Positions 52,115 through 60,503 of a stretch of 64,000 nt of DNA are shown piece by piece. The DNA comes from DASSKA01 sp963839365 (lineage in GTDB: Bacteria > Actinomycetota > Actinomycetes > Propionibacteriales > Nocardioidaceae): assembly GCA_963839365.1 (NCBI GenBank), contig CAWIUT010000001.1:1488001-1552000 (forward strand), written 5' to 3'. Numbering within the stretch: the stretch's first letter is position 1; every line of letters begins with the position of its first letter. The notes under the pieces are model-generated. The model saw only the letters and a list, made by a program, of their open reading frames with translations. It had not been told where the DNA came from and did no database searches. Both the position numbers and the translations under genes were made by a program.

Positions 52115-53149
52115 TCAGCGGCCGCCGGCCAGGTTCCTGCTGCGCTGCTCGAGGGCCGGCTCGCCGTACGGGTAGTCGGCAGCCCCGGGGGCGCTGGCCT
52201 CGTCGAGCAGGGCGAGCTCGTCGGGTTCGAGGCGCAGGTCGGCGGCGCCCAGGTTGTCCTCGAGCTGCTCGTTGGTCCGCGCTCCCAGGATCACCGAGCT
52301 GACCCCGGGGCGGTCCACCAGCCAGGCCAGCGCGACCTGCGGCATGGTGGCGCCGCGTCGGTCAGCCACCTTGCGGACCGCCTCGATGACGTCCCAGGTG
52401 CGCTGCTGGGCCGAGCGGCGGTCGTAGCCCTGCATGGCGCGGTCCGGGTCATCGCCGAGCCGGGTGGCGCCCTGCGGCCGCTCGTCCGGACGGTACTTGC
52501 CGGTCAGCCACCCGCCGGCCAGCGGCGACCAGGGGAGCAGGCCAAGCCCGGCGTCCAGGCAGGACGGCAGGATCTCCCACTCCGGTTCACGGGTCAGCAG
52601 GTTGTACTGCGGCTGCAGGGTGGCGGGCACCTCCCAGCCGTGCGCCTGGCTGGTAGCGACCGCCTTCTGCACCTGCCAGCCGGTGTAGTTGGACAGGCCG
52701 AGGTAGCGCACCTTGCCGGCCCGGACGAAGGAGTCGAGGGTGCTGAGGGTCTCCTCCAGCGGTGTGTGCGGGTCCCAGGAGTGCACCTGGTACAGATCCA
52801 CGCAGTCCACCCCGAGTCGGCGCAGCGAGGCGTCGAGCGCGCGTTGCAGGTGCCGCCTGGTGAGGCCGACGTCGTTGGCTGCCTCGCCCATCGGGAACCG
52901 GCCCTTGGTGGCCAGCACCACCTGGTCGGTGACGTGCCGGGGCCGGGACGCGAACCAGCGGCCGATGATCTCCTCGGCGGCACCGTGGGTGTAGACGTCG
53001 GCGGTGTCGACCAGGTTGCCGCCGGCCTCGACGAACGCGTCGAGCTGGGCGTGGGAGCCGGCCTCGTCGGTCTCGTTGCCGAACGTCATCGTGCCCAGCG
53101 CGTACGTCGAGACCGCGCAACCGGCGCGTCCGAGTGTGCGGTGATCCAT
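52115..53149 (-). CDS. Aldo/keto reductase
   Basis: A 344-residue (beta/alpha)8 oxidoreductase, MDHRTLGRAGCAVSTYALGTMTFG. The catalytic tetrad is visible: Asp and Tyr in LVDTADVYTHG, Lys in VLATKGRF and His in YQVHSWDP. The NADPH-binding end is GVSSVILGARTNEQLEDNLGA. The family reduces aldehydes and ketones; the closest pattern is the YajO/IolS-like group. The substrate is unknown. It is the first chromosomal gene right of the element. Confidence 0.9.
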   Translation of the reverse strand: MDHRTLGRAGCAVSTYALGTMTFGNETDEAGSHAQLDAFVEAGGNLVDTADVYTHGAAEEIIGRWFASRPRHVTDQVVLATKGRFPMGEAANDVGLTRRHLQRALDASLRRLGVDCVDLYQVHSWDPHTPLEETLSTLDSFVRAGKVRYLGLSNYTGWQVQKAVATSQAHGWEVPATLQPQYNLLTREPEWEILPSCLDAGLGLLPWSPLAGGWLTGKYRPDERPQGATRLGDDPDRAMQGYDRRSAQQRTWDVIEAVRKVADRRGATMPQVALAWLVDRPGVSSVILGARTNEQLEDNLGAADLRLEPDELALLDEASAPGAADYPYGEPALEQRSRNLAGGR

Positions 53150-53202
53150 GATGTGATGTTTGCGCGTCGGCCCTCCCCGCAAACATCGAGGAAGTACGGC
53201 GG

Positions 53203-53667
53203 TCAGCCCACCGCGGCTGCGATCCGCTGGACGGCCTGCGCCACGCTGTCGCACGTGACCACCGCGTCGCCGGGCAGCGTTCCCCAGCCCGCGACCGCGA
53301 ACACCGGCACCCCGGTCCGGGCCGCGAACCCGATCTCCGACAGCGTGCCCCAGCTGCCGCCCACCGCCAGCACGGCGTCCACGCTGCGCACGATCAGCGC
53401 GTTGCGCATCTCGCCCATGCCGGTGGGGACCACCACCGTGTGCCCGGGAGAGGCGGCTGCCCGGTCCAGCCCGGGCAGGATCGCCACCGCGGCTCCCCCG
53501 GCCGCGGCGGCGCCGGAGGCGGCGGCCGCCATCACCCCGCCCAGGCCGCCGGTGACCAGCACCCAGCCCCGTTCGGCCAGCAGTCGGCCGGCCTCGGCGG
53601 CGAGGTCGACCAGGGACGGGTCCTCGGGCACGCTCGCGCCGATGACGGCGACGTAGGGCGCATGCAC
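53203..53667 (-). CDS. SLOG-fold protein of the TIGR00725 (LOG/DprA-like) group
   Basis: A 154-residue Rossmann-like protein: VAVIGASVPEDPSLVDLAAEAGRLLAERGWVLVTGGLGGVMAAAASGA, then LPG near residue 65 and VGGSWGTLSEIGFA. These are the nucleotide-binding loops of the SLOG superfamily, which includes cytokinin-activating LOG enzymes and DprA. TIGR00725 members have no proven activity. The start is GTG 53667. It lies 53 bp upstream of the aldo/keto reductase on the same strand. Confidence 0.82.
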   Translation of the reverse strand: MHAPYVAVIGASVPEDPSLVDLAAEAGRLLAERGWVLVTGGLGGVMAAAASGAAAAGGAAVAILPGLDRAAASPGHTVVVPTGMGEMRNALIVRSVDAVLAVGGSWGTLSEIGFAARTGVPVFAVAGWGTLPGDAVVTCDSVAQAVQRIAAAVG

Positions 53668-53700
53668 GGTTCGACCCTAGGACGGTGTGTCGGACCCGGC

Positions 53701-53907
53701 AGCACCGGCGGGGGCGGCAACACGATCCGCAACCTGCTGTGGAGCCACTTCGTGCCCACGTACGACGCCTGGTTCGACCCGTGGCCCAAGCAGTGGGCCA
53801 GAACCACGGGCAGTCGCTGATGGCCTCGGCGATCGGTGGCGCTGGTCTACAAGCTGTTCCTGAACCGGTTGATCCAGAGGTTCACGCTCGGCGCGGTCAA
53901 GGGGTGA
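53701..53907 (+). pseudogene. Possible degenerate small gene
   Basis: Two stretches look protein-like: TIRNLLWSHFVPTYDAWFDPWPKQWA to about 53800, and VYKLFLNRLIQRFTLGAVKG ending in TGA 53905-53907. They lie in the same frame but a TGA at 53818-53820 separates them, and the middle (SLMASAIGG) reads in another frame. This could be a decayed or frameshifted small membrane-associated protein, or chance. Confidence 0.25.
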
Positions 53908-53950
53908 GGCCTGCGTCCTGGACGGGCCGGCGGCAGGTAGGTTCTGCACT

Positions 53951-54526
53951 GTGCTGCTCTCCGACCGTGACATCTGTGCCGAGATCGAGGCCAAGCGGGT
54001 CGCGCTCGACCCGTTCGAGCCGACGATGGTGCAGCCCTCGAGCGTCGACGTGCGCCTGGACCGCTACTTCCGGGTGTTCGAAAACCACAAGTACCCGCAC
54101 ATCGACCCCTCGATGGACCAGCCCGACCTGACCCGGCAGGTCAACCCGGAGGACGACGAGCCGTTCATCTTGCACCCGGGCGAGTTCGTGCTCGGTTCGA
54201 CGTACGAGGTGGTGACGCTGCCCGACGACGTGGCCGCCAGGCTGGAGGGAAAGTCCTCGCTGGGTCGGCTCGGGCTGCTCACCCACTCCACGGCCGGGTT
54301 CATCGACCCCGGCTTCTCCGGCCACGTCACCCTCGAGCTGTCCAACGTGGCCACCCTGCCGATCAAGCTGTGGCCGGGCATGAAGATCGGCCAGCTGTGC
54401 TTCTTCCGGCTCTCCTCGCCCTCGGAGCACCCGTACGGCTCGGAGAAGTACGGCTCCCGCTACCAGGGCCAGCGCGGCCCCACACCGTCCCGCTCCTACC
54501 TCAACTTCCACCGCAGCGAGGTGTGA
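53951..54526 (+). CDS. dcd: dCTP deaminase
   Basis: A 191-residue trimeric dUTPase-fold enzyme: VLLSDRDICAEIEAKRVALDPF, MVQPSSVDVRLDRYFRVF, LEGKSSLGRLGLLTHSTAGFIDPGFSGHVTLELSN (with the catalytic Glu), and the C-terminal YGSRYQGQRGPTPSRSYLNF lid that closes over nucleotide. It makes dUTP (or dUMP, in bifunctional members) from dCTP for thymidylate synthesis. TAGGTT at 53937-53942 lies 8 nt before the GTG, so the message is probably leaderless. Confidence 0.95.
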   Translation: MLLSDRDICAEIEAKRVALDPFEPTMVQPSSVDVRLDRYFRVFENHKYPHIDPSMDQPDLTRQVNPEDDEPFILHPGEFVLGSTYEVVTLPDDVAARLEGKSSLGRLGLLTHSTAGFIDPGFSGHVTLELSNVATLPIKLWPGMKIGQLCFFRLSSPSEHPYGSEKYGSRYQGQRGPTPSRSYLNFHRSEV

Positions 54527-54544
54527 GGCCGGCGGACCGGCCGG

Positions 54545-54703
54545 TCAGTTGTCGATGCGGTTCGCCAGCTGGTGCAGTCCCCGGGCGATCGCCCGTCGGC
54601 CGCCGCGACGCTGTCGGGCAGGCCGTGGCGACTGTGCGAAGGCGATGCGCTCCTCGATGAGCCTGGGCACGACCTTGTCGTGGAAGTAGTCACGTTCTGT
54701 CAT
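54545..54703 (-). CDS. Small basic protein of unknown function
   Basis: A 52-residue frame starts MTERDYFHDKVVPRLIEERI and continues with an Arg-rich middle (PARQRRGGRRAIARG) to a helical end LHQLANRIDN. Codon use is typical for the chromosome. It is convergent with dcd, 18 bp away. The remaining bases up to 54876 hold no gene I can see. Confidence 0.55.
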   Translation of the reverse strand: MTERDYFHDKVVPRLIEERIAFAQSPRPARQRRGGRRAIARGLHQLANRIDN

Positions 54704-54876
54704 CGCGTCGATCCCCGTCCTTGCGCCGTCCGGACGCCGGCTGTCGCCGTCCGCTGTTGTGACGGTCTGCTCGCTCCTGTGGTGCCGTGCTGCGATCGGA
54801 CGCCGGCGCGTCGTCGGCGGCTCCCGTCCACATCCAGAACACTCTCATCGGGCACCCCCGGGACTCGGCCGGAACC

Positions 54877-55692
54877 TCACAGCCCCTCCAGCCGGATGTC
54901 GCCGCTCACCGTCCGCGCCCGCAGCTCGACGTAGTCCTGGTCCTCCGCGGGCCGGCCGGCGCCCTGCAGGCTGCTCGAGACCGAGCCGGACAGGCAGGTG
55001 AGGTCGGTCCACACCGGGATCCCGGCCGGGACGCCCACGTGGATGTCGCCGGAGACGTTCTTCGCCGCCACCTGACCGCGGTGCACCCGGTCGACGTACA
55101 GGTCCCCGGAGGCGGTGCCGAGCTCGACACCGCCCTGGGGGGTCCGGACCCGCAGGCTGCCGGACCCGGACTTGGCCCGCACCAGGCCCACCGCCTCGTC
55201 GACCACGACGTCGCCCGATCCGGTCGAGATGGTGCAGCCAGCGCCGAGGTGGGCCACCTCGACGTCGCCGGACCCAGACTTGACCCGCAGGTCGCCGACG
55301 GTGCCGATCTCGACGTCGCCGGACCCGGTCTCGACGAGCGCCTCCTCCGCGACCTCGGCGAGCCGTACGTCGCCGGAGCCGGTGCGCACCTGGGCTGTGG
55401 CCAGCCGGCCGGTGGCGCGGACCTCAGCGGAGCTCAGCTTGGCGGCCAGCTCGCTGCCGGTGGGCAGTGAGATCCGGACCCGAAGGCCGTCGTTGCTGCC
55501 GAAGAAGCCGGTGCGGCGCGGGGCGAGGACGACGATCTGGCCACCTTGTCGCTCGACGTTCACCTCGTCGGCGTGCCTGCCGTCGACGTCGACCACGGTC
55601 TGCGCCGTGTCCTCGGCGCGCACGTCCACGTCGCCGGAGCCGATCTCGACGTAGACCGACGCCGGACCAGGAGTATCGAAGATGTGCTGCAT
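54877..55692 (-). CDS. DUF4097-family beta-repeat protein
   Basis: A 271-residue protein built of short beta-strand repeats with the motif SGDV/SGSGDVEV recurring about every 17-20 residues (VEIGSGDVDV, VRTGSGDVRL, VETGSGDVEI, VKSGSGDVEV, ISTGSGDVVV, AKSGSGSLRV). This is the right-handed beta-helix pattern of DUF4097, sometimes called putative adhesins. There is no signal peptide, so it is probably cytoplasmic. ATG 55692. It lies 82 bp downstream of the ribbon-helix-helix gene on the same strand and is probably co-transcribed. Function unknown. Confidence 0.85.
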   Translation of the reverse strand: MQHIFDTPGPASVYVEIGSGDVDVRAEDTAQTVVDVDGRHADEVNVERQGGQIVVLAPRRTGFFGSNDGLRVRISLPTGSELAAKLSSAEVRATGRLATAQVRTGSGDVRLAEVAEEALVETGSGDVEIGTVGDLRVKSGSGDVEVAHLGAGCTISTGSGDVVVDEAVGLVRAKSGSGSLRVRTPQGGVELGTASGDLYVDRVHRGQVAAKNVSGDIHVGVPAGIPVWTDLTCLSGSVSSSLQGAGRPAEDQDYVELRARTVSGDIRLEGL

Positions 55693-55774
55693 GGTGTGCC
55701 TTCTTTCGTGAGCAGGCTCGGCGGCCGAGCCGGCGTCGCCGGTCGGTGCGGAACGGTGGTGCGGGTGGGGCGGG

Positions 55775-56332
55775 TCAGAGCCAGCCGGTCATCCGCCGCT
55801 GCTGGCGGCGTCCGGCCCGGAAGCCCGGGCCCTCGAAGAACGGGATGCTGGACAGGTCGATGTCGACGTTGATCGCCCGCTCGCGGGTCGCGGCCCGGAC
55901 GACGTTGACGATCCAGCCGTTGAGCGACTGCCCGCTCTTCGCGGCCAGCTCCTCGGCCTTGGACTTGACCGACTCGGGGATCCGGAGGGTGATCCGGGCG
56001 AGCGTGCCCTCCTCGTCCTCCTCGTCCTTGTCCTCGGGCTGCGGGGCGGCAGGCTCCGTGCCGGCCGGAGCAACGGGGGGCATCGGCACGGCCGGCACGT
56101 CGACGACGAGCTGCGGCTCGCGGCCCCGGAGCCGGACGTCCACCGAGCCGGCGGGCAGCTCGCTGGTGATCTCGGCCGCCGCCTGCGACAAGGCGTCCAT
56201 CAGGGCCAGCCGCACCGCGGGGTCGAGGGCGAGCACCAGCCGCTCGGCGGCGGCCTTGGTCTCGGGGCCGCCGGCCTCTGCGGCCGCGACCAGGTCCTGG
56301 CGGAGGCTGTCGACGTACGGCGTGATGTCCAT
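55775..56332 (-). CDS. HicB-like / ribbon-helix-helix DNA-binding protein
   Basis: A 185-residue protein, MDITPYVDSLRQDLVAAAEAGG. It has a helical N-terminal domain, an acidic Pro-rich linker (about 90-115, EDKDEEDEEGTLA), and a C-terminal ribbon-helix-helix: ARITLRIPESVKSKAEELAAKSGQSLNGWIVNVVRAA. RHH proteins bind short repeated half-sites as dimers. Three TGAC(A/G)TCA copies lie directly upstream, consistent with autoregulation. It precedes the DUF4097 gene in an operon common in actinobacteria. No HicA toxin is nearby, so it is probably a stand-alone regulator. Confidence 0.78.
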   Translation of the reverse strand: MDITPYVDSLRQDLVAAAEAGGPETKAAAERLVLALDPAVRLALMDALSQAAAEITSELPAGSVDVRLRGREPQLVVDVPAVPMPPVAPAGTEPAAPQPEDKDEEDEEGTLARITLRIPESVKSKAEELAAKSGQSLNGWIVNVVRAATRERAINVDIDLSSIPFFEGPGFRAGRRQQRRMTGWL

Positions 56333-56343
56333 GACCAGCACAA

Positions 56344-56385
56344 TGACATCACAGTGACATCATGTCAATGCCGTAATGACGTCAT
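56344..56385 (-). promoter_or_regulatory. Phased TGAC(A/G)TCA operator array
   Basis: TGACATCA occurs at 56344 and 56355, and TGACGTCA at 56377, that is at 11- and 22-bp spacing, one and two helical turns. The second lies within the palindrome TGACATCATGTCA (56355-56367) and the third within ATGACGTCAT (56376-56385). The array sits directly before the RHH gene start and is a likely site for its product. Confidence 0.65.
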
Positions 56386-56456
56386 CTGTCATCGTCGTGG
56401 TGTCACTGGGGCGGCCCACGGTGCCGACCGCGGCGGCGCGACCCGAGCGCGACAAC

Positions 56457-56495
56457 GAAGCAGGGGCCCGCCCGGGGGGAGCGGGCCCCTGCTTC
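56457..56495 (-). terminator. Strong terminator hairpin after the sedolisin gene
   Basis: GAAGCAGGGGCCCGC (56457-56471) pairs perfectly with GCGGGCCCCTGCTTC (56481-56495) around a 9-nt loop. It follows the peptidase stop by 38 bp and insulates the RHH promoter downstream. Confidence 0.88.
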
Positions 56496-56533
56496 TGGGG
56501 GAGGGAAGGAACGCCAGGGTCAGACGGCTCTCG

Positions 56534-57742
56534 TCAGAAGGCTCCGTCGCCGTTCGGTGTGCCCAGCCCGGTCGGCCCGTCCCAGCCGACGCGGGCCTGG
56601 CACCACTGGCTGGTGGGGCAGCTGCCGTTGCTCCCGCTGGTCACGTCGAAGAGCGCGCTGGAGTTCTCGTACGGGATCTCGTTGGCCGAACCGCTGGTGT
56701 TCCCGGACAGGGCGTAGACCGAGGCGATGATGGGCGAGGACTCGCTGGTTCCGCCGATCTGGCCCCAGGTCGAGGACCGCCTGTTCGTCGGGTAGTAGAC
56801 CGCCAGCCCGCCGTAGTTCGGGTCCGCTGCCGCCGAGACGTCGGCCATCGCGCGCATGCTGCAGCCGGTGTCGTACGCCTGCGCGGCGGAGAGTGCGGCG
56901 TTGTACGACGAGCAACCGGAGCCGGCGCCGTCCCAGACGGTCTCCGACCAGCCCCGCGCGGTGCCCGAGGCCTGCACCAGGGAGGTGCCGCCGGCCGCGG
57001 TGACGTAGGAGGAGTCGGCGGGGTAGCTCCCTCCCTGGTAGCCGTTGTCGCCGGTCGAGGCGGTCACGGCGATACCCGGGTGGTCGTAGTACGTGCCGTA
57101 CGTCGAGTCGGCGGCGTCGCTGCCGCCGTAGCTGTTGGAGATCGCCACCACGCCCTGGTGCTGGGAAGCGGTGACCACTGCCTGGCCGAGGTCCGCGAAG
57201 GAGCTGCTGTCGGCCTGGACGACCAGGATGTGGCAGTCCGGGCACGCTGCTGAGACCGCGTCGACGTCGAGTGCCTGCTCCTGGTCCCAGCCGGTGTCGG
57301 CGCGGGGATAGCTGGTTCCGCCGTTCTGGTCCGTGATCGTCAGGCAACCGTTCGCGGTGGTGCAGGCGGGCAGGTTGAACTGGCTGCGGTAGGTGGCCAG
57401 GTCCTGCTCCAGACTCGGGTAGCCGTACGCGTCGACGATGGCCACGGTGCGGCCCCCTGAGGACAGGCCCGTCAGGTTGTAGGCGTCCTGGAGCTGGTTC
57501 GGGGTGAGGGCCGTCGACGGCGGCGCGCTCGCTCTGCGGTAGCTGCCGTCCGGTCTGACGAGCAGCATGGCGTGGCAGTTCGCCTCGCCGCTGCTCAGCA
57601 CGGCGTGGCAGACCCGGGCCGGGTGCAGGTGCTGAGCAGCCGGGGCGGCGCCGGCGGCGCTGGCGGTCGGCATCACGGCGCCGAGACCGGCCAGCGCCAG
57701 GGCTGCGGCGCCGATGGCCGAGCCAAGGATCCTTCGTCTCAT
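56534..57742 (-). CDS. Secreted S53-family (sedolisin) serine-carboxyl peptidase
   Basis: A 402-residue exported protein. The signal peptide MRRRILGSAIGAAALALAGLG ends near ASA (about residue 29). The catalytic domain follows with the Glu/Asp pair in WDQEQALDVDAVSAACPDC, the oxyanion Asp region (STGDNGYQGG), and the Ser in IGGTSESSPIIASVYAL. A short pro-segment, rather than the roughly 180 residues of classic pro-sedolisins, suggests a compact actinobacterial form. Cysteines pair plausibly (CTTANGC, CPDC). It is probably an acid-tolerant extracellular protease. Confidence 0.88.
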   Translation of the reverse strand: MRRRILGSAIGAAALALAGLGAVMPTASAAGAAPAAQHLHPARVCHAVLSSGEANCHAMLLVRPDGSYRRASAPPSTALTPNQLQDAYNLTGLSSGGRTVAIVDAYGYPSLEQDLATYRSQFNLPACTTANGCLTITDQNGGTSYPRADTGWDQEQALDVDAVSAACPDCHILVVQADSSSFADLGQAVVTASQHQGVVAISNSYGGSDAADSTYGTYYDHPGIAVTASTGDNGYQGGSYPADSSYVTAAGGTSLVQASGTARGWSETVWDGAGSGCSSYNAALSAAQAYDTGCSMRAMADVSAAADPNYGGLAVYYPTNRRSSTWGQIGGTSESSPIIASVYALSGNTSGSANEIPYENSSALFDVTSGSNGSCPTSQWCQARVGWDGPTGLGTPNGDGAF

Positions 57743-57846
57743 TGGGTCTCCTCGTGGGTGCGGGAGCCTCAATGTCCGCCCTGGAAGGCGGGTTTGTCCA
57801 TGGTTGCGCAGGTTCACGGTCGTGCGACTGCATGAACCTGCAGGGC

Positions 57847-60243
57847 TTACCTCTCGGCCTGCTCTGGGTCCTTCTCGGGGTCCTGCTCTGGCTCGCTCTG
57901 CGGGCCCTCCGTCCGCTCCGGGTCGTCACCGGTCGCCACCGTCTCGCCGGCGGCGGCATTCGGGCCGACCTTCTCGGTGCGGGTGACGGTCTCCTCGGAC
58001 TGGGTGGTGTCCCCGCTGGTCGGCTCGGCGTGGGTGCCCTCGTCCTCGGCGACCGGAGCGGCAGGGGCCGCGGCGCCGTTCTGGCCGCGCTTGACGCCGG
58101 CGAGCAGCAGCTGGGCGACGTCGAGCACCTCGACGTCCTCACCCGCGGAGCCCTCGGCCTGCTTGGCGGTCAGCCCGTCCGAGAGCATCACCCGGCAGAA
58201 CGGGCACGCGGTGGCGATCTGCTGGGCGCCGGTCTCGACCGCCTCGGTGGTCCGGTTGACGTTGATCCGCTCGCCGAGCTTCTCCTCCATCCACATCCGG
58301 GCGCCGCCGGCGCCGCAGCAGAAGGAGCGCTCGCTGTTGCGCGGCATCTCCTTCAGCTCGGCCTGCGGGATGACGTCGAGCAGCTCGCGGGGCGGGGAGT
58401 AGACCTGGTTGTGCCGGCCGAGGTAGCAGGGGTCGTGGTAGGTGATCGGCCGCCGTGGCCCGTCGGTGTCGGGCACGGGGGTGAGCCGTCCGTCGCGGAC
58501 CAGCTTGTTCAGCAGCTGGGTGTGGTGCACCACCTCGAGCTCCACACCGAGCTGGGAGTACTCGTTCTTGAGCGTGTTGAAGCAGTGGGCGCAGGTGGCG
58601 ACCACCTTCTTGGCCTTGGCCTCGGTGAGCACCTCGGCGTTCTGCATGGCCAGCTGCTGGAAGACGAACTCGTTGCCGGAACGACGGGCCGGGTCACCGG
58701 TGCAGGTCTCCCCGTCGCCGAGCACGGCGAAGTTCACGTCGGCGATGTGCAGCAGCTCGGCCACCGCGCGGGTGGTCTTCTTGGCCCGGTCCTCGTACGC
58801 GCCGGCGCAGCCGACCCAGAACAGCCACTCCACCTCGTCCAGCGACTCGGGGTCGTTGTCGGCGGCGCCGCCGACCTGCTTCACCTCGAAGTCCAGGTCC
58901 TTGGCCCAGTCCATCCGCGCGTTGGGCGACATGTTCCATGGGTTGCCCTTGTTCTCCAAGCCCTTGAACAGCTGGTTCAGCTCGGTCGGGAAGTTCGACT
59001 CCACCAGCACCTGGTAGCGACGCATGTCGACGATGTGGTCCACGTGCTCGATGTCGACCGGGCACTGCTGCACGCACGCCCCGCACGACGTGCAGCTCCA
59101 CAGCACGTCGGGGTCGATCACCGCGCCGGCGCTGGGCATCGCCGGGTCGCCCTCGGTGGCGCCGACCAGCTCCCGCTCGGCCTCCGCCTTCACGGCATCG
59201 GGCAGTGCGTCACGGTCGTCCGGGTCGGCGAGCAGGTACGGCGCCTTGGCCAGCGCGTGGTCGCGCAGGTTCATGATCAACAGCTTCGGCGACAGTGGCT
59301 TCTCGGTGTTCCAGGCCGGGCACTGGGACTGGCAGCGACCGCACTCGGTGCAGGTCTCGAAGTCCAGCAGCCCCTTCCAGGTGAAGTCCTCGACCTTGCC
59401 GACCCCCATCACGGTGTCCTCGTCGATCTCGTCGAGGTTCTCGAAGTCCAGCGGCTTGCCGTCGCTCATCATCGGCGGCAGCGCGCCGAGCGCGACCGGG
59501 CGGCGCTTGAACAGCACGTTCAACGGGGCGACGAAGATGTGCAGGTGCTTGGAGTTGAGCACGAAGACCAAGAACGCCAGCATCACGCCGATGTGCACCA
59601 GCAGGCCGACGCCCTCCAGCACCCGGTTGGTGCCCTCGCCGAGCGGCGCGAGCAGGTGCCCGACGCCGAGCGAGACGAACGCGCCGGAGTGGTAGGGGAA
59701 GTTCCCGGTGTTCGCGGCCGAGCCCCGGAACAGGAACATCGACCAGATCACGTTGAAGATCATGAACAGCGTGAACCAGGCCCCGCCGAGGTGCGAGCCC
59801 TTGAACCGGGACCTCCGGCCCAGCCGGGCCGGCGAGTTCTCCCACCGGATGACCGCGAACACGATGACCCCGAGCAGGGCCATCACCGCGATGAAGTCCT
59901 GGGCGAAGCCGAGCACCGGCCAGTGGCCGATGAACGGGATCGAGAAGCCCGGGGAGAACAGCGCCCCGTAGGCCTCCAGGTAGACCGAGGCCAAGATCAC
60001 GAACGCCCAGAACACGAAGAAGTGCGCGGCGCCTGGCACCGACCACTTCAGCAGCCGGCGCTGCCCGAACACCTCGACGACCTGGGTGCCCACCGCCTGG
60101 CCGACGCGGTGGGTGACGTTCTCGACCCGGCCCGGGGCGGGCTGCCCGCTCGTGATCAGCCGGTACAGGAACCAGATGCGGCGCCCGGCGATCGGCAGGG
60201 CGATGGCGATCATCACCAGGCCCAGGATCATCACGAGAGGCAT
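57847..60243 (-). CDS. etfD: EtfD-type membrane iron-sulfur oxidoreductase
   Basis: A 798-residue protein. The N-terminal 260 residues hold about six membrane helices of the NarI-like type (MPLVMILGLVMIAIALPIAG, HFFVFWAFVILASVY). There follow two [4Fe-4S] motifs, CTECGRCQSQCP (about 307-318) and CTSCGACVQQCP, then two CCG domains (CAHCFN, DPCYLGRHN, SFCCGAGGARMWME). The acidic C-terminal tail is low-complexity. This is the architecture of mycobacterial Rv0338c (EtfD), which accepts electrons from ETF, reduced by acyl-CoA dehydrogenases, and delivers them to menaquinone. ATG 60243 follows GGAGCAGCT. Confidence 0.88.
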   Translation of the reverse strand: MPLVMILGLVMIAIALPIAGRRIWFLYRLITSGQPAPGRVENVTHRVGQAVGTQVVEVFGQRRLLKWSVPGAAHFFVFWAFVILASVYLEAYGALFSPGFSIPFIGHWPVLGFAQDFIAVMALLGVIVFAVIRWENSPARLGRRSRFKGSHLGGAWFTLFMIFNVIWSMFLFRGSAANTGNFPYHSGAFVSLGVGHLLAPLGEGTNRVLEGVGLLVHIGVMLAFLVFVLNSKHLHIFVAPLNVLFKRRPVALGALPPMMSDGKPLDFENLDEIDEDTVMGVGKVEDFTWKGLLDFETCTECGRCQSQCPAWNTEKPLSPKLLIMNLRDHALAKAPYLLADPDDRDALPDAVKAEAERELVGATEGDPAMPSAGAVIDPDVLWSCTSCGACVQQCPVDIEHVDHIVDMRRYQVLVESNFPTELNQLFKGLENKGNPWNMSPNARMDWAKDLDFEVKQVGGAADNDPESLDEVEWLFWVGCAGAYEDRAKKTTRAVAELLHIADVNFAVLGDGETCTGDPARRSGNEFVFQQLAMQNAEVLTEAKAKKVVATCAHCFNTLKNEYSQLGVELEVVHHTQLLNKLVRDGRLTPVPDTDGPRRPITYHDPCYLGRHNQVYSPPRELLDVIPQAELKEMPRNSERSFCCGAGGARMWMEEKLGERINVNRTTEAVETGAQQIATACPFCRVMLSDGLTAKQAEGSAGEDVEVLDVAQLLLAGVKRGQNGAAAPAAPVAEDEGTHAEPTSGDTTQSEETVTRTEKVGPNAAAGETVATGDDPERTEGPQSEPEQDPEKDPEQAER

Positions 60244-60491
60244 AGCTGCTCCAACCTCCGGCGGGTGCCGGATCCGCGCGGTCACGTCGTCGGCCCCGAG
60301 ACTACGGTTCGTACGGCGTCCTGGCAGCCGTCGGGCCGAGGGAAACGAAGCCTACCAATGAGTAACTTAACGGTCGTCGCGGCGTGGGGGTACGCCTTGT
60401 GAGCCGGATCTCGCCCGTGGCTCGGTGAGCTGCCGGTGAGCTGCCGGTGAGCCGCCCGTGTCCTCCCCGTGACCTTCCGGAGCCGGCTTCC

Positions 60492-60503
60492 TAGGCTGTG
60501 GTG
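60492..60503 (+). promoter_or_regulatory. -10 element giving a leaderless sppA message
   Basis: TAGGCT (60492-60497) ends 6 nt before ATG 60504, the usual distance from -10 box to transcript start, so the mRNA probably begins at or next to the start codon. Confidence 0.45.

Noticed and set aside
55775..56332. HicAB toxin-antitoxin pair
   Set aside because: The HicB-like ribbon-helix-helix is present but no HicA-type small toxin lies on either side; the neighbour is a DUF4097 protein.
57742..60402. Rightward 886-codon open frame
   Set aside because: It is the shadow of the EtfD gene, whose iron-sulfur motifs are unmistakable on the other strand.
60420..60460. Short GTGAGCTGCCG direct repeats before sppA
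   Set aside because: Two to three imperfect copies of a low-complexity decamer in a GC-rich spacer; nothing suggests a function.
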